This document shows, in pieces, positions 43,348-52,099 of a DNA stretch of 64,000 nt. Under the pieces are notes generated by a model, which had not been told where the DNA came from, made no database searches, and worked only from the letters and a program-made list of their open reading frames with translations. A program made the translations under genes and the position numbers. Where the stretch lies: the NCBI RefSeq assembly GCF_916618955.1, contig NZ_OU745390.1, positions 2,170,001 to 2,234,000 of the forward strand. The letters run 5' to 3'. Each line of letters starts with the position of its first letter. The stretch's first letter is position 1. This stretch comes from Pseudomonas sp. Marseille-Q3773 (GTDB lineage Bacteria > Pseudomonadota > Gammaproteobacteria > Pseudomonadales > Pseudomonadaceae).

Positions 43348-44085
43348 ATGCACGGCATTGAACAGAAGGTCATCGTGATCACCGGCGCCAGCAGTGGTAT
43401 CGGCGAAGCAACCGCGCGCCTGCTCGCCAGCCAAGGCGCACGTGTAGTCCTCGGTGCCCGCCGCACCGATCGCCTGGAAGCACTGGCCAGGGAAATTCGT
43501 TCCGCAGGCGGTATCGCTGATGTCCTGGCGCTGGATGTCACCCGCCTGGATGACATGCAGTCGTTCATCGACTTCGCCGTCGAACTGCATGGCCGCGTCG
43601 ATGTGCTGATCAACAACGCCGGTGTCATGCCGCTTTCCAAGCTCGAAGCGCTCAAGGTCGATGAGTGGAACCGGATGATCGACGTCAACATTCGCGGCGT
43701 ACTGCACGGCATTGCCGCAACGCTGCCGCTCATGCAACAGCAGCGTGCCGGGCAGATCATCAATATCGCCTCCATCGGTGCCTATGCCGTGAGCCCTACC
43801 GCTGCGGTGTACTGCGCCACCAAATATGCCGTACGGGCCATCTCCGAGGGCCTGCGCCAGGAGGTGGGCGGTGACATCCGGGTCACCGTCATAGCCCCAG
43901 GGGTCACCGAGTCCGAACTGGCCGACAGCATTTCCGACGAGGGCGGCCGTGCCGAGATGCGCGAGTTCCGCAAGATCGCGATTCCTGCCTCGGCCATCGC
44001 CCGGGCGATCGCCTACGCCGTGGAACAGCCTGCGGATGTCGATGTCAGCGAACTGATCGTGCGCCCGACCGCAAGTCCGTTCTGA
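43348..44085 (+). CDS. SDR-family oxidoreductase, module copy B
   Basis: This 245-aa protein differs from copy A at only two residues (Gly92 for Ser92, and a Lys for Arg near residue 98). It keeps the normal NNAG motif, the TGASSGIG cofactor loop and the Y-x3-K active site. It has the same AGGAG-ATG start region. The Atu4866 gene that should follow is absent; instead the terminator comes at once and an intact AraC regulator follows on the same strand. Confidence 0.92.
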   Translation: MHGIEQKVIVITGASSGIGEATARLLASQGARVVLGARRTDRLEALAREIRSAGGIADVLALDVTRLDDMQSFIDFAVELHGRVDVLINNAGVMPLSKLEALKVDEWNRMIDVNIRGVLHGIAATLPLMQQQRAGQIINIASIGAYAVSPTAAVYCATKYAVRAISEGLRQEVGGDIRVTVIAPGVTESELADSISDEGGRAEMREFRKIAIPASAIARAIAYAVEQPADVDVSELIVRPTASPF

Positions 44086-44112
44086 GTGTCTGGACAACCG
44101 TGAGGAAAGCAG

Positions 44113-44149
44113 ATGGAGCAGGCCGGAATGAAAACATTCCGGCTTTTTT
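44113..44149 (+). pseudogene. Deletion scar of the Atu4866-family gene
   Basis: The GAGGAAAG ribosome site and the ATG at 44113 are kept in the same position as in module A (27 bp after the SDR stop), but three bases later the sequence is already the terminator. The whole coding region of about 250 bp is missing, with nothing of it left. Confidence 0.75.
44122..44149 (+). terminator. Rho-independent terminator of module B
   Basis: A 9-bp perfect stem with an AAAA loop is followed by six T residues. It is homologous to the one at 35960-35989 in module A. Confidence 0.88.
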
Positions 44150-44210
44150 GGGGTCGGTGTCCCTGGAATGGTTTTCCCGGCGGCTATCAGCAAGAGAGGC
44201 GACGCTACCC

Positions 44211-45110
44211 ATGAACATCATCGAGCGGACTTCTGCCCATGGTCTGGAGGCTTATATCCGTGGGCAGCGGCTTGCTGCCTCGGATGTTCTGGCAGATCGC
44301 GACATGCTGGTGCAGATCTTCAACCGTGAGCGCGAACAAAGTAGCTTCATCGTCCCCGCAGTTGCCGAGCCCCTGCTGGTATGGGTCATCTCTGGAGACG
44401 CTACCGTGCAGGAACGCGAGCTTGGCGGCGAGTGGCAAAGCAGCCGGGTGGTCAGGGGCGATTTCTTCCTGACGACCTCGGCGCAACCTTACGAAATGCG
44501 CTGGAAAGTGGACGGCACAGCCCCATTCGAAGTGATGCACATCTACCTCGGCATTCCGCTGCTGGAGAAGGCCGTTCACGAGGTGTTGGGCGGCGTTGTA
44601 GACGCGCTTCGCCTGCGTGAAGTCTCGGGCGGGCGTGACCATGAGTTGTCCGTTCTGCTGCAACAAGTGCAGCGGGAACTGACCGGGCAACAGCCCAGCC
44701 CGCTTTATCTTCAGGGGCTGGCCCAGTGCATTGCCATTCACCTTGCGCGCAACTACCTGGACAGTTCAGCGGGCGATATCATGCGCCGCAACGCCCTCCC
44801 CGCTTACAAGCTACGCCGCGTGTTGTCGGCAATGGAAGCCAACCTGGCCGGAGAATTCCACCTAGGGCACCTGGCCGAGATTGCCGGGATGAGCGAGTAC
44901 CACTTCAGCCGGCTGTTCAAGAAGGCCGCAGGCTATTCGCCGTCACAGTTCTTCATCCGGCTGAGGATGGCAAGGGCGCGGCAACTGCTTGTGGAAACGG
45001 ATCACAGCGTCATTGATATAGGGCTTGAGGTTGGCTACAGCAGCCCCAGCCATTTCTCCCAGGTGTTCAAACGCGAGGTTGGCGTCACCCCCACTCAGTA
45101 CCGCAAGTAG
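44211..45110 (+). CDS. AraC-family regulator of the SDR module
   Basis: This 299-aa protein has an N-terminal cupin-like sensing half (about 1-180: FIVPAVAEPLLVWVISGDAT, RGDFFLTTSAQPYEMRW). The C-terminal HTH pair (about 200-298) carries FHLGHLAEIAGMSEYHFSRL and IDIGLEVGYSSPSHFSQVFK. It begins at ATG 44211. A deleted remnant of its paralogue lies in module A at 36162. It is the obvious candidate to bind the 21-bp-spaced half-sites upstream of both SDR copies. Confidence 0.9.
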   Translation: MNIIERTSAHGLEAYIRGQRLAASDVLADRDMLVQIFNREREQSSFIVPAVAEPLLVWVISGDATVQERELGGEWQSSRVVRGDFFLTTSAQPYEMRWKVDGTAPFEVMHIYLGIPLLEKAVHEVLGGVVDALRLREVSGGRDHELSVLLQQVQRELTGQQPSPLYLQGLAQCIAIHLARNYLDSSAGDIMRRNALPAYKLRRVLSAMEANLAGEFHLGHLAEIAGMSEYHFSRLFKKAAGYSPSQFFIRLRMARARQLLVETDHSVIDIGLEVGYSSPSHFSQVFKREVGVTPTQYRK

Positions 45111-45159
45111 CGAGTGGGGCAACGCCATTCACCGATGCCGGGCGCGCATCACCCCACCG

Positions 45160-45285
45160 CGCAGTTGCGCCAGAGCATCCTTGGACGCGGTGTAGGCCGC
45201 GATACCGGGGAAGGCACCGTGATGTCAGCGACAAACGGAACAAGGCCAGGACGCTCGAGTGCGTTGACCGCCGGGTCGATGTCCT
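45160..45285 (-). pseudogene. Remnant of a second SDR gene (internal deletion)
   Basis: Two blocks match the SDR at 37101-37862. The first, read on the minus strand from 45285 to about 45217, encodes [20 protein letters not shown] and a following DITV. The second, from about 45216 to 45160, encodes FPGIAAYTASKDALAQL. About 77 codons between them, and both ends of the gene, are gone. It sits between the AraC regulator and the LysR gene, mirroring the order in module A. Confidence 0.75.
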
Positions 45286-46208
45286 CAATGCCCCCCCTGC
45301 CAACGCCACGTCGGGTCTGAAAGGTGCTCATGGAAGAAATCAGACAGTGCGGTGATCTTCGCCGGGCGCGTGCGTGCCGAGGGGGTCACGAAATACAGGC
45401 CGCCGCGGGTCATGCTCCACGCAGGGAGTATTCTCTCCAGTCGGCCATCGGCCAGGTATTCGCTGGCAATGAACTCAGGCAACTCGGCAAGCGCCAGCCC
45501 TTCAAGCAGCACCGGGAGCATGGCATCGGCGTTGGTCACCCGCAGCGGTCCGTTGGGCAACACGTCTTCCTCCGCGCCCGACGCGTCGGTGAAACGCCAC
45601 ACCTGGGTACGCGCCCGGTAGGCATAACTTAGGCAGGCGGCGTTCGCCAGCTCCCTCGGGTGCTGCGGGCGGCCATGTCGTTCCAGGTAAGCGGGCGAAG
45701 CCACCAGCAGCTGGGTAACGGCACACAGGCGTCGGGCGACCAGCGACGAGTCAGGCAACGCCGCGATACGCAAGGCCGCGTCGAACCCCTCCGCAATCAG
45801 GTCCACCGACGCATCGGACAGGTGCAGGTCGATGGACAGCTCGGGGTACTGGCGAATCAGTATCGGCAGCAATGGCGCGACCCAGCGCAGCCCGAACGAC
45901 ATGGGTACCGCCAGCCGCACCTGGCCGCGTGGCTGCACCGACAACGCCATGGCCTGGCCTTCTGCTTCCTCGGCCTGGCGGTAGATATCCCCCGCCCTGC
46001 CGGCCACGCTGTGACCGAATTCGGTGAGCGACAACTGCCGCGACGTCCGGTTGAACAGGCGCCCGCCCAGACGCTGTTCGAGACGCGCGACCGCCCGCGA
46101 CACCGTCGGCACGGAGACGCCCATGACACGCGCCGCTGCGGCGAAGGAACCTTCCTCGGCAACCTTGGCGAACATGGCCAAGCCTTCAAAATCGGGGAGT
46201 TTGCTCAT
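45285..46208 (-). CDS. LysR-family transcriptional regulator
   Basis: This 307-aa protein has an HTH ([20 protein letters not shown] then [10 protein letters not shown]) and a CrgA-like effector domain ([20 protein letters not shown]). The natural end would be near FFHEHL. The last 11 residues ([11 protein letters not shown]) read into the SDR remnant, so the original stop seems to have been lost in that rearrangement. It is divergent from the SDR at 46308, its probable target. Confidence 0.88.
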   Translation of the reverse strand: MSKLPDFEGLAMFAKVAEEGSFAAAARVMGVSVPTVSRAVARLEQRLGGRLFNRTSRQLSLTEFGHSVAGRAGDIYRQAEEAEGQAMALSVQPRGQVRLAVPMSFGLRWVAPLLPILIRQYPELSIDLHLSDASVDLIAEGFDAALRIAALPDSSLVARRLCAVTQLLVASPAYLERHGRPQHPRELANAACLSYAYRARTQVWRFTDASGAEEDVLPNGPLRVTNADAMLPVLLEGLALAELPEFIASEYLADGRLERILPAWSMTRGGLYFVTPSARTRPAKITALSDFFHEHLSDPTWRWQGGH

Positions 46209-46307
46209 TTCATTTCTGCAACGGTAGATTTCAAACAATTCTATTTTGAATCAACCGTGACGTCGATACGCTTCTCCCATCGCAAACCACCCCCTACGGA
46301 GAAGCAA

Positions 46308-47060
46308 ATGAAGCGCAAACTTGAAGGCAAAATCGCAATCGTCACCGGCGGCACCAGCGGCATCGGCCTGGCCACTGCCAAGCTGTTCGCCAGCGAAGGC
46401 GCCACCCTGTACATCACCGGCCGCCGTCAGGCAGAACTGGATGCCGCCGTGGCGCACATCGGCAATGCCACCGGCGTGCAGGTCGACTCCGCGAAGCAGG
46501 AGCAACTGGCTGCGTTCTATCAGCAGGTACAACGCGAACAGGGCCGCATCGACGTCCTGTTCGCCAACGCCGGTGGCGGCTCGATGTTGCCCCTGGGCGA
46601 GATTACCGAGGCGCACTACCACGACACCTTCGACCGCAACGTCAAAGGCACCCTGTTCACCGTGCAACTGGCGCTGCCGCTGCTGGCGCCGCAGGCCTCG
46701 GTGATTCTCACCGGTTCCACCGCAGCCAGCTCCGGCACCGCCGCCTTCAGCGTATACGCGGCGTCCAAGGCCGCCGTGCGTGCCTTCGCTCGCAACTGGA
46801 TCCTCGACCTGAAGGACCGCAATGTGCGCGTCAACACCATCAGCCCGGGCGCCACCCGCACCCCTGGCCTGGTCGAGCTCGCCGGCCCTGATGCCGCGCA
46901 ACAGCAAGGCCTGCTCGATTACCTGGCCTCGCAGATTCCCCTGGGCCGCGTCGGCGAGCCGGAAGAAATCGCCAAGGCCGCCCTGTTCCTGGCCTCCAGT
47001 GATGCCAGCTTCGTCAACGGCGCCGAACTGTTCGTCGATGGCGGCCAAGCCCAAATCTGA
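46308..47060 (+). CDS. SDR-family oxidoreductase
   Basis: This 250-aa protein has TGGTSGIG, a [16 protein letters not shown] segment and the S-Y-K site ([20 protein letters not shown], then K). The C-terminal FVDGGQAQI is classical. GGAGAAG lies before ATG 46308. It would catalyse an NAD(P)-dependent alcohol/carbonyl conversion. It is divergent from the LysR gene at 46208. Confidence 0.92.
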   Translation: MKRKLEGKIAIVTGGTSGIGLATAKLFASEGATLYITGRRQAELDAAVAHIGNATGVQVDSAKQEQLAAFYQQVQREQGRIDVLFANAGGGSMLPLGEITEAHYHDTFDRNVKGTLFTVQLALPLLAPQASVILTGSTAASSGTAAFSVYAASKAAVRAFARNWILDLKDRNVRVNTISPGATRTPGLVELAGPDAAQQQGLLDYLASQIPLGRVGEPEEIAKAALFLASSDASFVNGAELFVDGGQAQI

Positions 47061-47071
47061 CAAGGCATCGA

Positions 47072-47092
47072 AGCAGCCCCACCGGGGCTGCT
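47072..47092 (+). terminator. Hairpin after the SDR gene
   Basis: A perfect 9-bp stem AGCAGCCCC-ACC-GGGGCTGCT lies 12 bp after the SDR stop. No T run follows, so it may be a weak terminator. Confidence 0.5.
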
Positions 47093-47207
47093 CCGTCATC
47101 GGCCAGCGCCTGGGCCCGACGCCACGGCATCTACCCTGCCACCCTTGACCCACACCCTCCCCGCGCCACATGCTCGCTCGCTCCACCCACGCTCAAGGAA
47201 CGATTGC

Positions 47208-48485
47208 ATGAAGCTGGAAACCCTCGCCATCCACGCAGGCTTCAGCCACGACCCGGCCACCCGGGCCGTGGCCGTGCCGATCTACCAGACCACCTCGTTC
47301 GCCTTCGACGACACCCAGCACGGCGCCGACCTGTTCGACCTGAAGGTGGCCGGCAACATCTACTCGCGCATCATGAACCCTACCAACGACGTGCTCGAAC
47401 AGCGCATGGCGGCGCTCGAGGGCGGGGTCGGTGCGCTGGCGGTGGCCTCGGGCATGGCGGCCATCACCTACGCCATCCAGACCGTCGCCGAGGCGGGCGA
47501 CAATATCGTCTCGGTGGCCAAGCTGTACGGCGGCACCTACAACCTGCTGGCGCATACCCTGCCGCGCATGGGCATCCACACCCGCTTCGCCGCACATGAC
47601 GACATCGCCGCCCTGGAAGCGCTGATCGACGAGCGCACCAAGGCGGTGTTCTGCGAGTCCATCGGCAACCCTGCCGGCAACATAGTCGACATCGCCGCGC
47701 TGGCCGAGGCCGCCCACCGCCATGGCGTGCCGCTGATCGTCGACAACACCGTGGCCACCCCGGTACTGTGCCGGCCGTTCGAGCATGGGGCGGACATTGT
47801 CGTGCACTCGCTCACCAAGTACATCGGCGGCCACGGCACCAGCATCGGCGGCATCGTGGTCGACTCCGGCAAGTTCCCCTGGGCCGCGCACAAGGCGCGC
47901 TTCGCCCTGCTCAACACCCCCGACCCGTCCTACCACGGCGTCACCTACACCGAAGCCTTCGGCCCGGCCGCGTTCATTGGCCGCTGCCGCGTGGTGCCGC
48001 TGCGCAACACCGGCGCCGCGCTGTCGCCATTCAACGCCTTCCTGATCCTGCAAGGCCTGGAAACCCTGGCCCTGCGCATGGAGCGCCACACCGAGAACGC
48101 GCTCAAGGTCGCCCGCTACCTGCAAGCCCACGAGCAGGTCGCCTGGGTGAAATACGCCGGCCTACCCGACCACCCCGAGCATGCCCTGGCGCAGCGCTAT
48201 ACCGGCGGCAAGCCGGCGGCGATCCTGTCGTTCGGCATCAAGGGCGGCCAGGCGGCCGGGGCGCGCTTCATCGATGCGCTGCAACTGGTGGTGCGCCTGG
48301 TGAACATCGGCGATGCCAAGTCACTGGCCTGCCACCCCGCTTCCACCACCCACCGCCAGCTCAACGACGAAGAGCTGGCAAAGGCCGGCGTGCCGCGCGA
48401 CATGGTGCGCCTGTCGATCGGCATCGAGCATAGCGACGACATCATCGCCGACCTGGCCCAGGCCCTGGAGGCCAGCCGCGGTTGA
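47208..48485 (+). CDS. O-acetylhomoserine sulfhydrylase-like PLP enzyme
   Basis: This 425-aa protein belongs to the Cys/Met-metabolism PLP family. PIYQTTSFAFDDTQHGADLF, SGMAAITYAIQTVAEAGDNI, and the PLP lysine in VHSLTKYIGGHGTSIGGIVV are clear, as is the late LACHPASTTHRQ. This is the MetY type, which makes homocysteine or methionine from O-acetylhomoserine and a thiol or sulfide in the cytosol. ATG 47208 is used after a purine-rich stretch. It is upstream of a membrane protein on the same strand. Confidence 0.9.
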   Translation: MKLETLAIHAGFSHDPATRAVAVPIYQTTSFAFDDTQHGADLFDLKVAGNIYSRIMNPTNDVLEQRMAALEGGVGALAVASGMAAITYAIQTVAEAGDNIVSVAKLYGGTYNLLAHTLPRMGIHTRFAAHDDIAALEALIDERTKAVFCESIGNPAGNIVDIAALAEAAHRHGVPLIVDNTVATPVLCRPFEHGADIVVHSLTKYIGGHGTSIGGIVVDSGKFPWAAHKARFALLNTPDPSYHGVTYTEAFGPAAFIGRCRVVPLRNTGAALSPFNAFLILQGLETLALRMERHTENALKVARYLQAHEQVAWVKYAGLPDHPEHALAQRYTGGKPAAILSFGIKGGQAAGARFIDALQLVVRLVNIGDAKSLACHPASTTHRQLNDEELAKAGVPRDMVRLSIGIEHSDDIIADLAQALEASRG

Positions 48486-48549
48486 CCCTTTCGCGCCCCA
48501 CCCAATGCCGACGGCGGGCGCACCTCGTGCAAAAGCGGATTCCCTTGCA

Positions 48550-49314
48550 ATGACCCTGTTCTACCTGAAACTCATGGTTACCCCGCTGTTGATGTGGGCC
48601 ATTTCCCTCGCCTCGCGGCGCTGGGGTGGCCTGCTGGGCGGGTTGCTGTCCGGCCTGCCGGTGACCTCGGCACTGGTAATGACCTTCCTGTGCCTGGAAC
48701 AAGGCACGGCCTTCGCCCTGGGCGCAGTACCCGGCGCGCTGGGCGGCCTGGCCGCGGTGCAGGCCACCTATACGTTCTACCTGTTCGCCACGCGCCGGCT
48801 CGGCATAGCCCCGGCCGTGTCGCTGGCGATCCTGTTCTACGGCCTGGCTGCCTACGCGTTCACCCACTGGGGCAGCCTGTACTTGTCGATTGGCGTGGCG
48901 CTGCTACTGATCGGCGTATTGATACGCGCCAGCGGCCGCGAGCCGAAACCGGACACCTTGGTCCGCCCCCGACATCGCTACTGGGAGATCCCCCTGCGCA
49001 TGGTGTCGGCAACCGCGCTGCTGATGCTCACCACCCGCCTGGCCAGCTGGCTGGGGCCGGCGACCAGCGGGATGCTGGCGCCGATCCCGGTCATTGCCTG
49101 GCCGTTGGTGGTGTTCGCCCATGTGCAGCATGGCCGCGCCGGGATGGCGGCGATGGTGCGCGGCAATGCAATTGGTGCGGTGGGGGTGATTGCGTTCTAT
49201 CTGGTGATCGCGGGGCTGCTGGAGGCCTGGGGGGTTGCCATTGCCATCAGCCTGGCCATGGTGTGTGCCGTGGGGCTGACCATCGGGTTGGCGGCTGCGT
49301 TGCGACGGCGTTGA
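48550..49314 (+). CDS. Hypothetical polytopic membrane protein
   Basis: This 254-aa protein has about eight hydrophobic helices. No family is recognised. GGLLGGLLSGLPVTSALVMT and a repeat-like second part (TSGMLAPIPVIAWPLVVFAH) suggest a two-fold membrane fold with a conserved G-x3-P turn in each half. ATG 48550 follows a moderate ribosome site. Its position 64 bp after the sulfhydrylase gene suggests co-transcription and perhaps transport linked to sulfur metabolism, but this is only a guess. Confidence 0.72.
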   Translation: MTLFYLKLMVTPLLMWAISLASRRWGGLLGGLLSGLPVTSALVMTFLCLEQGTAFALGAVPGALGGLAAVQATYTFYLFATRRLGIAPAVSLAILFYGLAAYAFTHWGSLYLSIGVALLLIGVLIRASGREPKPDTLVRPRHRYWEIPLRMVSATALLMLTTRLASWLGPATSGMLAPIPVIAWPLVVFAHVQHGRAGMAAMVRGNAIGAVGVIAFYLVIAGLLEAWGVAIAISLAMVCAVGLTIGLAAALRRR

Positions 49315-49350
49315 GCCATCAGCGCGCCTGCCTAGGCGGCATCCATCACT

Positions 49351-49377
49351 CAGAGAAGTTTCCTACAAGCTTTTAGG
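49351..49377 (+). repeat. Left direct repeat bounding the T6SS toxin island
   Basis: CAGAGAAGTTTCCTACAAGC followed by TTTTAGG matches 52671-52696 with one mismatch and one single-base gap. It contains a TTCCTA/TAGGAA inverted repeat. It lies 36 bp after the membrane-protein stop and just before the truncated effector frame. Confidence 0.75.
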
Positions 49378-49472
49378 AAGCCCAATGCCTCTCCGGAAAG
49401 CGATTCCCCGTTAGTGTTCAGAGGCCGACAAGGCCCTGGCCAACACGAGGATCGCAGTATCTCTACAACGGC

Positions 49473-51101
49473 GTGCACCTGATCGAGCTGGAAGTGAAGA
49501 TGAAGCTGGGCGAGTACTACGCCCTGCAAAGCCAGCACCTGCGCGAATTGCAGCACAAGGCCAATGCCTCCATCGCCGCGGCGCGGGACCGGATGCAGCG
49601 CAACCTTGACGATTTCGAGTTCGGCTCGATGAAGTCGATGCGCAAGGTGCGGCCGATCATCCAGCACGGGCTGATGAGCCTGGCCGTGCTCGACCCGCGC
49701 TTCACCCACACGATGATCAGCGTGACGGTGTGGGTCGAGGGCAAGGCCGAAGAGGTGCATGGGCGGTTGTTCAAGGAAGCCAGCCTGGGCGTGAACCAGG
49801 CGAGCAGCGCGGCGCAGCTTGCCCTGGTGGATATCTCGGTGGCGGCGGGGACGTTGGAAAGCGATGCGCGCAGGTTGTTGCAAGGGATGAAGATCACCTC
49901 ACAGCAGGCGGCCCGATTGGTAAGAGCCGGGTTTTCCGGGTTGCGCGGGGTGGCTGGGAGTTGGGAAGTGCTGCTGGCGATAGGCGGGTTGTATCTGCAG
50001 CAGGACAGCCTGGGCAGGAATCAGGAAAAGGCGGAAGAGGAAATTGGGCCAAAGGCGTACGAGGCCAAGTTGGCGTTGCAAGGATCCCAGCTGGGCGTGT
50101 TGGGTGGGCAGATTGAGCTGGTGGGGCTCATTCTGAGGGCAAGTGCTTACAGCGGTATGCCATGGGCTAACGGTGCGACTGCCACAGGCAAGACCTTGAT
50201 AAGGATCGGTGCTGTGGTAGGCGCTGTCGTCGGCTTTGTTGAAGCAGCACAGGCAATTTCTGCTGCTAAACGCGCATCGGCTGCGGGAGATAGTCTAGCA
50301 GCGACGCAATATTGGTTGGCTGTGGGCTTGCACGGTGCCAGTGCCATTGCCTTCGCTGGAGCAGTAGTGACGTCCACTGTATTGGGACCCATAGGCCTCG
50401 CTGTGATGCTGGCGCTGATTGCATACGCGCTAAACAAAAGCGCTGAAGAAAATGAGTCATCCGCTCTGGAGCGGTGGGCTCGACGATGCTGTTTTGGAAA
50501 GGCAGATGAGACGCCAGTCATTCACTGGAATAGTCCGGACTATGCAGACATTGCATTTGCAGAGCTCAACGCCGCCACGCTGGGTGTACAGGCAGAATTC
50601 CACTTTGAATCGAAGTTAGTAAGCGACCCTGCGGTTCCCCGTATAGGAGGGCTGATCGGTCTTGAACGGGAACAGAAACTGAAATTCAAGATCGTGCTAC
50701 CTCACTATAGAGACGGAGTATCGGCGTATCGGTGGTGCCTAATAGTTCATCGCCGAGGTGATGGCCAGTTCCCAGACTATATGGGAGGCGAGACGCTGAT
50801 TGTGGATGAATTTCACGCTCCTCGGTCAACAGGAGTTTCCAGATCGGTCAACTTTTCTAGTTTTTCTCCGCCGAGACTGCCCGACTATAAGAGCGACTTT
50901 AACATTAACAAGGAATACGCTTCTCTTTCAGAACTCAATGACCTGCTTCGGCTGACCGTCTCTGGATTTATAGAACTCCTGCCGACGATTGGAGCACATT
51001 CCATTGTCGCAGCAACATTGCTGCTAATGTATTGGCCAGACCGAAAAATTGAAGGTGCGTATATTGAGGTATGTCAACGGAGGGAAAATGAGGACGCGTG
51101 A
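49473..51101 (+). CDS. 5'-truncated T6SS effector (BTH_I2691 / VasX-like) fragment
   Basis: This 542-aa frame matches the C-terminal part of T6SS effectors of the BTH_I2691 family: a helical segment, then a hydrophobic pore-like block (GAVVGFVEAAQAISAAKRAS, AIAFAGAVVTSTVLGPIGLA), then a polar C-terminal domain (NSPDYADIAFAELNAATLGV). The usual N-terminal VasX-type part is missing. The frame is open back to 49377, right at the direct repeat, with no proper start; GTG 49473 and ATG 49500 are the only starts. It is probably no longer secreted by itself. Its last bases overlap the DUF6708 gene. Confidence 0.78.
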   Translation: MHLIELEVKMKLGEYYALQSQHLRELQHKANASIAAARDRMQRNLDDFEFGSMKSMRKVRPIIQHGLMSLAVLDPRFTHTMISVTVWVEGKAEEVHGRLFKEASLGVNQASSAAQLALVDISVAAGTLESDARRLLQGMKITSQQAARLVRAGFSGLRGVAGSWEVLLAIGGLYLQQDSLGRNQEKAEEEIGPKAYEAKLALQGSQLGVLGGQIELVGLILRASAYSGMPWANGATATGKTLIRIGAVVGAVVGFVEAAQAISAAKRASAAGDSLAATQYWLAVGLHGASAIAFAGAVVTSTVLGPIGLAVMLALIAYALNKSAEENESSALERWARRCCFGKADETPVIHWNSPDYADIAFAELNAATLGVQAEFHFESKLVSDPAVPRIGGLIGLEREQKLKFKIVLPHYRDGVSAYRWCLIVHRRGDGQFPDYMGGETLIVDEFHAPRSTGVSRSVNFSSFSPPRLPDYKSDFNINKEYASLSELNDLLRLTVSGFIELLPTIGAHSIVAATLLLMYWPDRKIEGAYIEVCQRRENEDA

Positions 51102-51906
51102 GTCAAGGGTAATAATGAAACGAGCGCTAGGCTGGAGCTACGATCTACCGAGCATTAACGAAGCCCCCGTATCCGAGCCTGTTCTGGACAGCATCAATCC
51201 GCCTCCCAATCATGTCAATGGCGTGTACATGGAGTTACCTCGTTCCACTGTACTTCTACGCGGCGTATTGGCTTTGCTTGGCGTTCCGATGCTGTTGTTC
51301 TTATTTGGTGTAGCGGCACGAGTTTACTGGAGCCTCATTGATTACGGCCATACCTTCGGTTGGATGATGGTGATGATTTCGATATCCGGACCTCTGATTT
51401 GCATATGGGTCGTCAGCACATTTGTCAGGCTAGATTTAACACTTCCACGGGACGAGCCAATACGTTTCAATCGCTTACGCCGAAAAATCTATGTATATCA
51501 GTTCAGATACCACTACCTGTACCTGCTCAGCCGTAAACACTGGGGCGTTAAACCGGTCGCCTACAACTGGGACGACATAACTGCGGAAGTCTACAGAGTC
51601 TACGCCCCCGGTCACGGTGGGTTTGTTGAAAACGTCATGCTTTCGGTCCGTAACCCGGAAACCGACGAAGTCACCGACCGCTTGCTCTTCACCGACGACC
51701 TTCACCGAGGTGAAGCCTACTGGGCCATTGCGCGATTGTTCATGCAGCAAGGACCCGAAGCCCTGCCGGCATTCGTCCACCCGCCCCGTGACTGGAACGA
51801 CGACGATGGCTTGAGCCACATGCATTGCCTGGCACCAAAGGTTCGTTGGCCAGAGGACATTGACCGTGAATCCCGTACTGCCCCGTCTGAGGCAGAGGAT
51901 CGATGA
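51088..51906 (+). CDS. DUF6708 membrane protein, probable immunity or partner protein
   Basis: This 272-aa protein has two transmembrane helices in the first 120 residues (TVLLRGVLALLGVPMLLFLF, MMVMISISGPLICIWVVSTF). The DUF6708 pattern LDLTLPRDEPIRFNRLRRKI then YVYQFRYHYLY and YNWDDITAEVY follow. The DUF6708 family is commonly found directly after BTH_I2691-type T6SS effectors, so it could neutralise the pore toxin in the membrane. ATG 51088 has GGAGGGAAA directly upstream and overlaps the effector end by 14 bp. Confidence 0.8.
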   Translation: MRTRESRVIMKRALGWSYDLPSINEAPVSEPVLDSINPPPNHVNGVYMELPRSTVLLRGVLALLGVPMLLFLFGVAARVYWSLIDYGHTFGWMMVMISISGPLICIWVVSTFVRLDLTLPRDEPIRFNRLRRKIYVYQFRYHYLYLLSRKHWGVKPVAYNWDDITAEVYRVYAPGHGGFVENVMLSVRNPETDEVTDRLLFTDDLHRGEAYWAIARLFMQQGPEALPAFVHPPRDWNDDDGLSHMHCLAPKVRWPEDIDRESRTAPSEAEDR

Positions 51907-52099
51907 TCTTGCCGCGGTCGGGCAGCCTTACTATTCACGCAAGGCCCCTGCCCAGCCAATCATTCCCTGCGTTGGTCCGTTCCTACGGCGGGCTGCTCGA
52001 CGCTCTGCCTGCCATCGTCAGCCAGGCCATCATCCGCCTGGCCATCGCCGCCCTCCTCTTCGTTCATCAGCGGGTCGTCATCAGGGTCGGGGATGGTAG
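51866..52099 (+). pseudogene. 5' fragment of a third overlapping cassette gene
   Basis: A GTG at 51866 sits eight bases after GAGGA inside the DUF6708 gene and begins MNPVLPRLRQRIDDLAAVGQ and PYYSRKAPAQP. This looks like a normal coding start. After about residue 30 (near 51957) the frame turns into the arginine/histidine-rich complement of the acidic minus-strand gene, so the original gene has been cut off there. Its original identity is unknown. Confidence 0.55.

Larger units (their letters stand above)
43225..44085. repeat. Long direct repeat, copy B (SDR gene plus promoter)
   Basis: This is the partner of 34811-35671, the same length and nearly identical. The homology starts sharply at the operator and ends at the SDR stop; the following 27 bp differ between copies although they have the same length. 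Confidence 0.9.
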
